From contig JAGEMR010000009.1 of assembly GCA_021030915.1 (NCBI GenBank), positions 248,001-312,000 on the forward strand: DNA of 64,000 bases, in the 5' to 3' direction. Each line of letters starts with the position of its first letter. The first letter of the stretch is position 1. The notes under the pieces were generated by a model. That model searched no databases. It was not told the DNA's origin and saw nothing but the letters and a program-made list of their open reading frames with translations. A program made the translations under genes and the position numbers. Positions 47,514-58,104 of this stretch are shown here, piece after piece. Origin of the DNA: Astrothelium macrocarpum. Taxonomy: Eukaryota > Ascomycota > Dothideomycetes > Trypetheliales > Trypetheliaceae.

Positions 47514-48489
47514 ATGGCGCCCGTTACTACGACATCAAGACCTGATATCCTTAAACTCGCTCGCAGAGCTGCCATAGCTGCTGGACCCTATCTCGCGCAA
47601 TATTCTACACACCATGCTCTTGCGCCACGAAGCCTCAAGGTCAACAAGGCACAGGAGGTCACCTTGGGCGTCATAGTCGCATATGTTGTCGTCATCGCAG
47701 TACTCTGGAATGTACCCTACATTCGTATGATTTTATGGCCTTTCAAGGTACTTTCCCCCTGGCGTACTCCCTATCGCCGTGCAACAAACAAATAGCTAAC
47801 GACGAAATGTAGATGCTGACAATTGCCTTCCATGAATTCGGTCACGCCATAACCGCCGTCCTCACAGGCGGTCGCGTCAAGTCCATCTCTCTCGATCCCC
47901 ACGAAGGCGGCGTGACACACATGTACGGCGGTCGACAAGCCATTACCCTGCCAGCGGGCTATCTCGGGTCCTCCCTCATCGGCGCACTGCTCACATTCTG
48001 CGGCTTCGACATCGTGGCCTCCAAAGTTGCGAGCATTGTTCTGGGCGTGTGCTTTTTGTTGACACTCTGGTGGGCGCGTCGGGATTGGTTGACGATTGGT
48101 ACAATTCTTGCCGCCGTTGGATTGCTTGTCGCATGTTGGTTTATCGAACATGCGGAGGCCTTGCGGTTTGTGGTGCTCTTTATTGGAGTCATGTCGAGTC
48201 TTTATAGCGTCTGGGATATTGTAAGTCTACGTCGTTTCCCCTGCGCACGTCTTTGCTTTCGGCTGACGATTGCTTCTAGTGCGACGACTTGATCCTTAGA
48301 AAGGTCAATTCTTCGGATGCGAGCGTGTTCGCGGAAAGATATGGTGGTTCATCGCAATGCTGGGGTATCATTTGGTCCTTCATCTCCCTGGCTTTCATGA
48401 TTGCGGGCATCATCTCAGGTATTGCTGCATTCCCTGAATCTGCCACCCAGCAAAAAGAAGATTCTCAGAAATTTGCTCCAACCATTTGA
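47514..48489 (+). CDS. M50B-like membrane metalloprotease
   Basis: Three exons (47514-47747, 47813-48220, 48280-48489) give 283 residues. A first membrane helix lies near residues 50-70 (VTLGVIVAYVVVIAVLW). Exon 2 begins with AFHEFGHAITAVLTGG, whose HExxH is the zinc-binding catalytic motif of M50 proteases, followed by GGVTHMYGG and LPAGYLGSSLIGA, as in the M50B-like family, and four or five more helices. Intramembrane metalloproteases of this type cleave membrane substrates; fungal members are not characterised as far as I know. The second half of the zinc site, an NPDG-like motif, is not obvious, so activity is uncertain. Confidence 0.85.
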
Positions 48490-49786
48490 AAATCTTGAGC
48501 CCCGGAAAATATTGGATGGGGCTGAAGAGTTGATTTACGTACAACCATTTTCTTCGAGCGCACTTTGGCGGCCTCAGTCTCGGCATTTCAATAACAAGTT
48601 TGATAATGGGAATATCCTGGAATTGCTGGTTTCTACTAAAACGGATTGAATTGCTGGTGATATAATACAGCCAAGATTTCGAACGGTACAAGTGGACGGT
48701 TATTCCACCTACGATTAGTGAGGCATTCAGCGAGGCACTTAGCTTTGCCGGCATCACCTCAAACAGATTGCAGCTGCAAGTTTTGTCGAACAGTCTCGAT
48801 GACTTGCTTGTTGCGCTGCTTTATGGTTGAATTCCATGCTGCGGCCTAAACAATGGCTCGATGCGCAGCCTTACGACTTGTCAATCGTGGCAGAGGACAA
48901 AAGTATCCTGAAACACGCCCAGTGACCTCTGAACAAATGCCAAACCGCACAAGCTGTGCCGAGCATTGCCAGGAGGCTCGTCAGACATGGAATATTGGCA
49001 GGTAATCAACCATGCGATATGGGTGTGTCCCGTAACACGCCTTGGGTCGCAGAACGTTTTCAAGCATCGTTCAAGTATCATTCTTCCGACACAGTCGAAG
49101 CTCAATTCAGAGTTTGGGAAAGATTCTTAATTGGTCACTTAGTTTACTATCTTTAATACCAGAATGCAGTTTTAATCTACCGTCATACAAACTCTCATGT
49201 CATGGATAAATGACTTCTACCAGGCATCCTTCAATAGTTGACTTTCTGACGTCTCTCGCTTTCTCCTGCTGCCTCTTCGCGCAGGACATAACCAAAGTCA
49301 ATGCTGTCTGCTGGATAGGGTCCTTTTCAATTAATGGAACACGGCGTAATGCTTGCAGCGGGGCAGCAGAATCGCTCGGGAGAGAAAAGGATCGTTGCCA
49401 CTGTCAAAAAGCCTCGAATACCATACGAATGGTGTCTCAGTCTAGATTCGGCAAGCATGATAGCTAATCCAGTGTTTGGATCCTGTCGGCAGTTGTTCTG
49501 GTTTGATATGCTTCAGCTGATTGACAGACTGACGAGCCTATAGGAAAAGCAGGGTCATCGGAGGCGGAACGAAGCATCCAAACATTCGCCTCTCCTATGA
49601 TCTCATCAAAACCCAATTCCCGAAAAAGGGCAGCCTAAGGCGTAACAATTACAGGTCGAGTATCATGGAACAGAGACAAGACGCTTTCGAACAAGTTGTA
49701 TGTGTTGGTGAGCACCCCAGTGTCATCCAACCAAGTTCCTTAAGAGCAACAGTCTTTGGAGGATTTTAATCTCAAGCTGTTTATGT
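48490..49786. other. Convergent intergenic region, no gene seen
   Basis: 1.3 kb between the protease and the Zn2Cys6 gene 3' end. Overlapping frames under 120 codons have no domain or splice support. Confidence 0.6.
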
Positions 49787-52119
49787 TCAGTTCACCAAAT
49801 GCTCTGGTTCATCGACCGCCCAACAGTCCATTAGGATGTCGCTATGCGATCTCATAAGTCTCCGGACCGCAAGCCGCGTTATTTGCGATCCTGCTACGGT
49901 GCTGTCAAAATCTGTCAAGCAAGACAAAAGAGCTTTGATTGAAGGCATCCAGCTTTCCATGTCGCGCGCCGTGATCTCTTCACGTAATCCAGTGTTCGAC
50001 GTATTGCGTTCAACGATGTGTTCAATCGTTTTCATGAGTACTGTAACAGTCGGGGTGGGATTGGCATGATGTGAGATGAAAGGTAATTTAATTGCCGAGT
50101 CGCTGGAAATCCTATAATGGCCATCGGCAGGTATGTTGGTAACGTGTTTTGCAATGGCAATCCCAGACGAAATGGCAATCTTTTCAAACTCACAGGCCTT
50201 TGAAAAGGCATAGCATTGTGGTGTGATCAAGCCAAGATTGCAAGCCGCTTGTACTTGTTCTATGAAGGAAAGAACCCCCAAGTTCCAGAACAAAATTAAA
50301 TAGCCTAGTCATCAAGTATGTTCAGCAATATGCGTAGAGTACACAAAATCAGAAACATACCGGAAGATAATCTTGAGGTTTCGGATAAAGTGGAAAAATT
50401 ACAAATGCATTGGTCGCAAAATTGGCCATAGTCTGAGTAAAAGCATTCAATAAGATTTACAGATACATCCAAGGTATTAGAAAAGATTGGTGGGTCAGCT
50501 GTTGGCTCGTTTTCGCGTAGCATCCTTTTCACGCAAACGATTTGCCTAAGGAGTTGAAATATAACACTGACCGCTTTCTGACAAGTCAGCGGAATTTCCG
50601 CATCATCAAGATATTGATTCGTCCATCCTAACACCTTCGGATGGGAGCTTGGCGTAGCACTACCTGTCAATTCATTTAGCGTTGAAAATCCTTGGCGGAT
50701 ACGTGGCTTATACGCACTTGGCGATTTGAGGGGAGCATTGGGAAGGATGAATTTTCGTTCAGACACAATCGATGCCATCGTATCTTTTATGTAAGCAAAC
50801 CATTGGAATGCTTTAATAGAAGACTCAAGGAGCACCCGATAGCTTGAAGCCGTATCCAGATGAGCGCAAAAGGATTCCACTAGATCCTTCAAGCTCATAA
50901 ATTGGCGTAGACAGTGGTCAAAGATAAGACCCCTGTCTTTTACAGCATTCTCGGCTTCTTCAGGAGTATTGGTCATGTGGAAGAGCAACATGGCATAAAC
51001 GCGCGTGAATGAGGCACGTAATTGGACATTTGAGAGTCGAGACCGCACGTCGAACCAAGCAGTAGCAAAAATCTGATAATTGTTGGTACTGGGGCGTATT
51101 TCATCAGCTGATGTGGAAATGAAAGGGTCAGTCCCAGACTTGTCACTTGGCGACCACTGTAGCGCAAACGCTCGCTGAGCGGCAACCAGGATTTCCTCAT
51201 CCTCTTTTCTAGTTTGCTTATCCAATCTATTACCGTAAAGGGGACCAAAATGGTCCAAAAAACGAGCTAATGATTCCACTGTAGTCTTTGCAGTTCGATG
51301 TGCCGGAGACGTCAGTGATATCTGCATGTTGGTAAAGTCAAAAGGCGTTGATGACGCATGGGTAGATGCAAAAGTCTTTACCGTATCAGTTGATGCGCTT
51401 AAATTAGTAAAAAGGCCAGCGGCCAGATCAAAGCTGCCTTGACCAATTAGAGAAGTGAACTGATTTTCATTGCCAAAACAATGTTCGTAGTCCGGTGCAA
51501 AGGGATTGCTATTGTAAGTCAAGTACCTTGACTCCATCCCATCCATCATGTAACTGTACGCATCGTCAAGGCATGCTCCAAGCACAGTCGCTGTGAACTT
51601 TGAGTTTAGTAGCTTCATTGGGCTTCCGCTCCAAAACCCAGGAATTCGTCTCTCACTAATGCTGAGACGTCGTAGCGACGGAGAGCCGGAATACCTTGGA
51701 ACTAAAGCGGGATTTGTTGTTGGATCAGACAGTTCTTCAAAATAGAAAGGTGATCCTACACCGAGATTATGAGAACTATCCGACTCAGTGGAAAACATTT
51801 GATCAAGGTCCAATGCCAAAAGCACGTCCATGTCAACCATCCCTTCACCAGCGATCCCATCATTTCCTGAGGCTGGGCCGGGTTGAGATCGGCTTTGGCA
51901 CATTTGTGCGTGTCGATGTAATTCAGCTTTGGATTCGGCCTTTCTTCTACGTTTCTCTTCTGTGCGAGCTCTAACAAATTCAAACGTACATTTGCGCCCT
52001 AGGGAGGAGCAGTTGGCACAGACTTTGTCAGATAGGCCCGAAATCTCTGGTTGCAACACACATCTACGCTTTGAGCGGCGGCATTCATCACAACTGGAAT
52101 TTTGTCGTCGTGAAGCCAT
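49787..52119 (-). CDS. Zn2Cys6 transcription factor
   Basis: Two exons (50361-52119, 49787-50304) give 758 residues. Residues 9-43 carry the binuclear cluster: SSCDECRRSKRRC, a 13-residue loop, then CANCSSLGRKC (C-x2-C-x6-C-x13-C-x2-C-x6-C). A basic linker follows (RARTEEKRRRKAESK). The middle region shows the diffuse helical pattern of the fungal regulatory domain. The 56-nt intron near the C-terminus restores the frame GYLILFWNLGVLSF. It is divergent from the GST gene and shares a promoter region holding several CGG inverted repeats, so it may regulate itself and/or the GST. No known pathway regulator is recognised by sequence. Confidence 0.9.
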
Positions 52120-52765
52120 TTTGTGTAGATGACATGCCAGAAGACACGACTTTGGAATCAGCGAGATTAAAGCCTCTTCTAGGAGAAGGAAGAAGGCAAA
52201 GCAGAAAGGAGTAGAATGGTACGGGCCTTAAAGGGAGAAGATTAGGGGAAATTGTGCAGTTTCAGCAGCAGCAACGAAATTAGTCACGTGATACGACTAG
52301 TTTGGAACGTCCTACCTACTTTACCACTGTAACATTTTTGGTGTATCAACTTTTCCAGTGATAGAACGATAGCCGCAAAAACCACCAGAAAAGGCGAGAC
52401 CTTCAAGTTATAGGCCCGCGACGAGGTGTATGGGATAAAAGTAGCGCCTCGTGCAGACAACAGGCTTGAGCAATACTCAGGACTTGCAGGGATCGCATCC
52501 GCAGATCTGTGGTTCCGCGGCTCCGAGAGCGGAGTAATTCACGGATGACGAATCCAAAGAATCAAAGTGGTTTGAAAAGTTCAGGCATCGGATCCGCTTT
52601 CTACTCATAATTCCCCAACTATGACTCATTTTGAAAAGAAATACACGAGTAATGTACTATATAAGGAGTTATAAGTCTTAGGTTTGATTTAAACAATAGC
52701 TAAAACGGACTTTTCAGATCACATACGTTCCATCACAATCCTGAATCTAACTTTCATCTGAAAAT
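52120..52765. promoter_or_regulatory. Divergent Zn2Cys6 factor / GST promoter with CGG inverted repeats
   Basis: 646 bp between the two starts. Motifs: CACGTG at 52285-52290; CCGCGG at 52515-52520; CTCCG-AGAG-CGGAG at 52521-52534; CGGATCCG at 52589-52596. The last three are CGG/CCG inverted pairs of the kind Zn2Cys6 dimers recognise, within 82 bp and about 170-250 bp upstream of the GST ATG. Confidence 0.55.
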
Positions 52766-53455
52766 ATGCTCACCGTGCATCATCTGCAGCGCAGTCAAAG
52801 CGAGCGCATCATTTGGCTCTGCGAGGAACTTGAAATTCCTTACGAGCTCAAGCTTTATCAACGCGATCCGTTGTTCTCTCCACCAGATCTTGCAGCGCTG
52901 ACACCATTGGGCACCGCGCCAGTTATTATGGACACGACTTTCAATCCATCCAAGCCATTGATGCTGGCAGAAAGTGGTGCGATCACGGAGTATATCATAC
53001 ACAAACACGGCAACGGACGATTGGCCTTTCCTCCGTCTCACGAGAATTATGCAGACTACTTGTACTGGTTTCACGTATCCAATGGCAATCTGCAGGCGAT
53101 TATGCATCGAAGCATGCAAATTACTCTTTTGAAGCTGGGTGCTGACCATCCGGCGCAGAAGAACGTAGACACGCGCTTGAAGCAGGTGCTGGACATGTTC
53201 AATCACCGACTGAACAGTAACGCATGGTTGGCGGGCGAGGACTTCACCGCGGCAGATATTATGAGCGTGTTCTCATTGACCACTATGAGGCTTTTTCACT
53301 CAATAGACTTGACAGGATATGATGGGATTCTGGGTTGGCTACAGCGTGTAGGACAACGTCCGGCATATCGACGAGCATTGGAGAAAGGAGATCCTGGGAT
53401 GACTCCGTACCTGGATGCAAAACCACCAGCACTATTCCCTGGGATCGGAAGATAA
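52766..53455 (+). CDS. Glutathione S-transferase (Gtt1-like)
   Basis: An intronless gene of 229 residues. The thioredoxin-fold N-domain has LQRSQSERIIWLCEELE, TPLGTAPVI with the cis-proline, and the glutathione-contacting pair in LAESGAITEYI. The C-domain has GEDFTAADIMSVF, the N-capping box of GSTs. It conjugates glutathione to electrophiles or acts as a peroxidase, in the cytosol. Single GST genes beside a Zn2Cys6 regulator and hydrolases are common in fungal detoxification or secondary-metabolite loci, but no biosynthetic backbone gene is visible here. Confidence 0.9.
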   Translation: MLTVHHLQRSQSERIIWLCEELEIPYELKLYQRDPLFSPPDLAALTPLGTAPVIMDTTFNPSKPLMLAESGAITEYIIHKHGNGRLAFPPSHENYADYLYWFHVSNGNLQAIMHRSMQITLLKLGADHPAQKNVDTRLKQVLDMFNHRLNSNAWLAGEDFTAADIMSVFSLTTMRLFHSIDLTGYDGILGWLQRVGQRPAYRRALEKGDPGMTPYLDAKPPALFPGIGR

Positions 53456-54322
53456 CTTGACTGTGGTCTGGACTGTTTGAGCAATTCGGCGCAGAGAAAT
53501 AGCAGCTAGTAATGACAGTGATCCATAACTCTCGACTCTTATGAACTCATGACCGGTCCATATTTGAGGTAGATCCAGATCCATAACGAAGAATGTGAGG
53601 TGTCTCTTGGGCAGCTTAAAATGACCTGCCCTTCCCAAGAATTTTGAACATGACGCAAACAAGAGACAAGAAAAGGAAACACTCGGTAGAGTAGGAAGTA
53701 CACGAGACGAAGAGATCGATCAGAGTAACTCCCCTTGAAAAGTTTGGCAATTAGTGACATGCTTCATATCGCAAGCAGTCCTCAATCCAGCTCCTAGCAG
53801 CGCATTCTTGCTTAATTGTCGCGTGATCCGCTCTGTTGTTATCATGACCCCATCGGCAGTTTTTACAGTTGATCCCAAAGGCTTGGCCGGATTCTAGACC
53901 TAGCCTGATGTAACGCTGGATCCGATAATTGAAAAAATGCCCACTGTAGAAAATCCGTGATACTGGTAAGGTCAGAGTGGGGTGAGAGACTTGAGCGGTC
54001 AGTAGCGACACCGAAGCCAAGCACATCTATTACTAATCAGGCAAGTTTCAGCAACGAGATCGGGATTGGGCTCCGCCCGTTGACTCTGACTTTCTGTTCC
54101 TACGTTCTAATGCCTTTTGGGAAAGTTCACATTTACCATTTACGGCAGCACAAAAGCTCGACTCTAATGCCCTTCCGATTAATGAGATCATCTCTAATTT
54201 CTGTTGGTGCTTTTCCAAGAATGAAGCAATATGTACAGAGCACATCCCGTCTCCTACTCAAGAATTACCAGATCTTGTTTTATCCTCCAACAACCGAAAC
54301 CTAGGAGTCCGGATTTCCAGTT
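53456..54322. other. Intergenic, no gene seen
   Basis: Overlapping short frames on both strands; none supported. It holds the promoter of the first degenerate hydrolase. Confidence 0.6.
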
Positions 54323-55394
54323 ATGGCATTCGCCTTGAGTGAAGAGTGGAAAAAGGCATGTCTTCCATCAATCATTAATTGACACTGGCTAATACCTACG
54401 ATAGTTTGAGGGAGAAGCTACTATTCCAGCTCCACCATCAACGATCGAAGAGTACCGGACTGTAAGAGCCGAAAGAGGAACCGCTGGACAAGAGTTCTTG
54501 GAGAATGATGCATTTAAGGCATTAGTTGACTCAGTCCAAGTCGAAAATCTCGTAATATCTCTGCCAGAAGTCGTTAATCATAAATTTGCGATTCGTGTAT
54601 ACCGTCCAGTCTCAATCTCGGGATTCAAACTGCCAGTGATGCTCTACTTTCATGGGGGCTACTGGTGCGGTGGCGATGCCAATTCTGAAGACCTGGGATG
54701 CCGAGCAATTATCGTCCGTGGCGCCAGAGTCATCATTATCTCATTCTCGTACCGAACCGTGACAGACGTGCCTTGGTACAAGGTCTTCTCTGACGCTGAA
54801 TATGCGATGAAATGGGTCGCCTACAATGCGTCAGACTTTGGCGGTGATACCTCTCTCGGCTTCCTCGTTGGAGGCGCGGAAGCTGGAGCACATCTTGCTG
54901 CGCTTTGTGCTATCCGTGCGAGAAATCGATATCCCAACATTCGTTTGACTGGTCAGGTATTGATCGTTCCGACATTGATCGCTTGGCCCGACCCGAAAAT
55001 ACCAGAGGAATGGATACGTCATCTCCATTCCCACGTCGAACATGCGCATGCCCCGGTTCTGAACGAAGCCTTGTACGAGAAATTCGTCGAGGAGCTAAAT
55101 ATGGAAGATGACGCAAAACGTGATGGAGATAACTTCCCCATGTGGGCTTCTCTGACCAATCTTCCGCCAGCGTACTTGGCAATGGATGAATGTGATCCTA
55201 CAAGGGATCAGGGTTTTCTATATGAGACGCTGCTCACCAAGGCTGGCGTGAAGACTAGAGTGGATTACTATGCTGGCTTGCCAAATATGTTCGTACAATT
55301 TCCAGCTCTGCCTACAACGGCTGTAGCTGGATTCCACCTTTCAGCAGGGGTCAAGTGGTTGTTGAATCCGGCACCATCATGTGCTTCCCATTAG
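54323..55394 (+). CDS. Alpha/beta hydrolase-3 fold protein lacking catalytic Ser and His (pseudoenzyme)
   Basis: Two exons (54323-54355, 54405-55394) give 340 residues, starting MAFALSEEWKK. The intron appears to be GC-AG (donor GCATGT, branch GCTAATAC, acceptor TAG). The fold is that of hormone-sensitive-lipase-like esterases: the oxyanion motif YFHGGYW is intact and the acid is present in ECDPTRDQG. The nucleophile elbow, normally GDSAG, reads GAEAG (Ser to Glu), and the histidine normally in GxPHxF is Asn in GLPNMF. Two of three triad residues are therefore gone while the frame is open and the fold motifs are kept. It is probably not an esterase; a binding or non-canonical role is inference. 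Confidence 0.8.
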
Positions 55395-55994
55395 ATGCTT
55401 AAAAAAAAGACATATACAGTCGAATAGGCTCTAAAGTTCCGATTCTCCCTCAACCAATGTGTGAACTTATTATACTAGCCTCATAGTAATTACATCTTCA
55501 CACGAATTACCTGGCATTGCCTCAACTTTGATAGGCAACACTCCTACTCAATTAGCCTTAGTACTAGCCCACGTTCCCTGACTTTGCCTCCAAGGCGGTA
55601 GCTCTTTCCGAGGAGCGAATGTCAGATACCGCCTTTTTTGCGTAGTTCCATAATCAGGCTAACTGACTTAGGTAATGTCCTCTTCCCTCATTAGATTAGA
55701 GCGCCATACAGTCGGAGTCTTTGCTCTGCCTGGAAATAAGTCTTCTCTAGATTCAGATGTGATCCTCACGACCTCGAAGTAGTATCTTTCTTTTTCTGGC
55801 GAACAATATGCAGTGTCCTCGAGACTCCGTCATTCTTGACCAAATGTCCCAAATAAGTGCCGCAGTCGTTGCTGGATCAAGTCATTACGAGTGACATCTA
55901 ATTGATCGATCTCCGAGTCTATAAGAGGTAACCTTTGCTCTTGCTAATCTTTTTCCGCACCAAAAGCTGAACACCACTTGTATAAGTATTCGTA
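55395..55994. other. Intergenic, no gene seen
   Basis: Between the two tandem hydrolase genes; AT-rich, no supported frame. Confidence 0.6.
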
Positions 55995-56974
55995 ATGCCT
56001 TCACAGCGCGTCGAGTTCTCTACAGCGGATGGTATCAAGCTACGCGGAGATTATTATCCCGTCCCTGGTAGTAACAATACCATTGTCGTGATGACACAAG
56101 GCGTAAGTATCTTTTTCTGTTACGCCCTAATTTAGGTGATCTCATCACTGGTATCTTTAAGCTTACACTACTTAAAGAGCACTACTTACCTCAATGGGCC
56201 TCTCGTTTTCAGTCCGCTGGATTAGCAGCCTTGATCTATGATCATCGTGGCTGGGGCTCTTCTGACGGTTCACCGCGTAATGCTGTAGACCCTCTCCAGC
56301 AAGCGGAGGACTATCATGATGCAGTGCTTTTTGTGCAAGCACTGCCTGCCATATGTCCGTCTCGGGTTGTAATCTGGGGCATCGGCCATGCTGGTGGGGC
56401 TGTCATGATTGCTGGCGGCAACGACCCTCATGTGAAAGCTGTCATCTGCGTAATGCCGTTCATATCAGGTACTATAGATGCGTCGATATATCCCGAAGGT
56501 AGTGTCGAACATGCGTGGACAGAGCGCAGACGCCGAGTTGAGTCCAAGGATACGGTGAAAGAAGCGGAGTATGTACAGGTCTGGGATGAGTCCGCCGAAG
56601 AAGCCGACGGACCGCGCAAAGACGTTTTACTTCACGGACCTATACCGTACAAATTCATATCGAGGGCGCGCCAGCTATCCTCTACAGCCGGCACTCCATG
56701 GGAGAATCGACTAACGCTGAAAAGTCTCTACCGCATCTCGAAAGTGGAACCAAGAGATCACATTCGACGTATCGCACCACGGCCATTGCTTTACCTTGCT
56801 GCGAGCGAAGACCCTCTGAGCGGACCATTTGAAGAACAGGAGAAGGTGTTCCAGAAGGCGCTAGGAGAGAAGGAATTTGTCAGATTAGAAGGAGAACATA
56901 TCAAGCATTATTTCGGGGAAACATTCGAGAAATGCATCGAGGTACAAATTGGATGGCTTCAGAGAATAATTTGA
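55995..56974 (+). CDS. Alpha/beta hydrolase with nucleophile replaced (GHAGG)
   Basis: Two exons (55995-56102, 56162-56974) give 306 residues. It starts MPSQRVEFSTADGIKLRGDYY and continues LIYDHRGWGSSDGSPRN, typical of the X-Pro-dipeptidase/polyketide-transferase-like branch of hydrolases. The elbow VIWGIGHAGGAVM has Ala where the GxSxG nucleophile would be. The acid (AASEDPLSG) and His (EGEHIKHYF) are retained. Loss of only the nucleophile with the other two residues kept suggests a recent or functional change. It lies in tandem with the pseudo-esterase upstream. A true Ser elsewhere, or a family that never used this position, remains possible. Confidence 0.8.
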
Positions 56975-57369
56975 GTAATACCTGGAAAGGGGAAACTCGC
57001 AGCGCGTAACTAGAATATTCAAGCGTGAGAATGATATAAATCATCTCTAGTAGTTTACTTCGTTATGATACCCTTTCTGTTACATAGGAATTCTAAAAAA
57101 TAGGTAACATTCACCTCATACGTCATGATGCATGATGGCCGCTAAAAATCAATGGTACAAAGTTTGTCTAAGGTATCAAAGGTTGGGGATAAAATTTTTC
57201 TATGCGGGAAATCTTGTGGCCGAAGACAACGCAGCCAAGGATAACTTCGGGTTTAATGGATCTATCGGAAGCAAAACCAGTAAGTACTTTAGTGAACTTT
57301 TTGAATACTATAAAAAGTGACTTTGTAAGAACGAATATATACGAATTTAAAAAACTCGTCTGATTATCT
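56975..57369. other. Intergenic, no gene seen
   Basis: A 62-codon frame at 57132-57320 has no recognisable feature and is not called. Confidence 0.6.
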
Positions 57370-57440
57370 GGGCCTGTAGTTTAGTGGTATAACACTCGCT
57401 TCGCATGCGAGAAACCGGGATTCGATTTCCCGCAGGTCCA
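57370..57440 (+). tRNA. tRNA-Ala (anticodon CGC)
   Basis: A complete cloverleaf. The acceptor is GGGCCTG / CAGGTCC with the G3-U70 wobble that identifies alanine tRNAs. The anticodon stem CTCGC/GCGAG closes the loop TTCGCAT (anticodon CGC, reads GCG). The T stem GGGAT/CCCGC has a TCGATTT-type loop, with A73 at the end. There is no intron. An 11-12 base T run starting about 20 bp downstream would end Pol III transcription. Confidence 0.95.
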
Positions 57441-58104
57441 TTATGTTTTGCTTATCGTCTTTTTTTTTTTCCCATTCAATTCTATCGTCTTGTCTTGTGT
57501 ATTTCATTGAAGTGTCAAGCGTCGTGATCCGGCCTGGGAAAATGAGACAATGCTGCAGAACACTAACCCAAAAATTGGCCTGAGTAGGTAGCCCTTACGA
57601 TCGATCATTCAGTTTCTCGAGCTTCCGCCATAACTTTCATAATCTGCTTCCTCACTCTCTTCTTATTCCTCGCTGTTCCCCATTTCATGTATAGTACTAC
57701 AGATACTACTGGCGATATGGCTATTGCGGATATCTCAATGCTGGAGCACAGGTGAGATATGTTGGCAAAAGGGACGGGGAGGAGATGGGAGGAGATGGAG
57801 GTAAAGGAACTTGATCAATATGATCATATTCGTCCTGTCACATTGCTTTCGTACTTCTATGCAAAGATTGAGGATTCGACATCTCGTCGCTCATCCTGGA
57901 TTTTTGATCGCTAGTGAAAGCTAGGTCCATGGCTGTTGGCTTTCCATTTAATATAATATATGTCAGCAGTGAAAGTCTCTATTTGATCTATCTATTAATG
58001 TTAGCTCTCTTCGCATTTCGTATTGGAGTATTTGCACTAAACGTGTCACAACGTAGACATGTCAGAGAGACACCTTAGTTTTCCTTAGCCAGACGCTCCA
58101 ACAA
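57441..58104. other. Intergenic with one possible orphan exon
   Basis: Apart from the candidate exon at 57605-57740 on the minus strand, nothing is seen. A T run near 57460 probably serves the tRNA. Confidence 0.5.
57605..57740 (-). other. Possible terminal exon of a small membrane protein
   Basis: Read from a CTCCAG acceptor-like site, the frame gives IEISAIAISPVVSVVLYM (a plausible membrane helix), then a strongly basic segment (ARNKKRVRKQ) and a stop. The pattern is like the tail of a small membrane protein. I could not find an upstream exon that joins in frame, so this may be chance or a relic. Confidence 0.25.
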
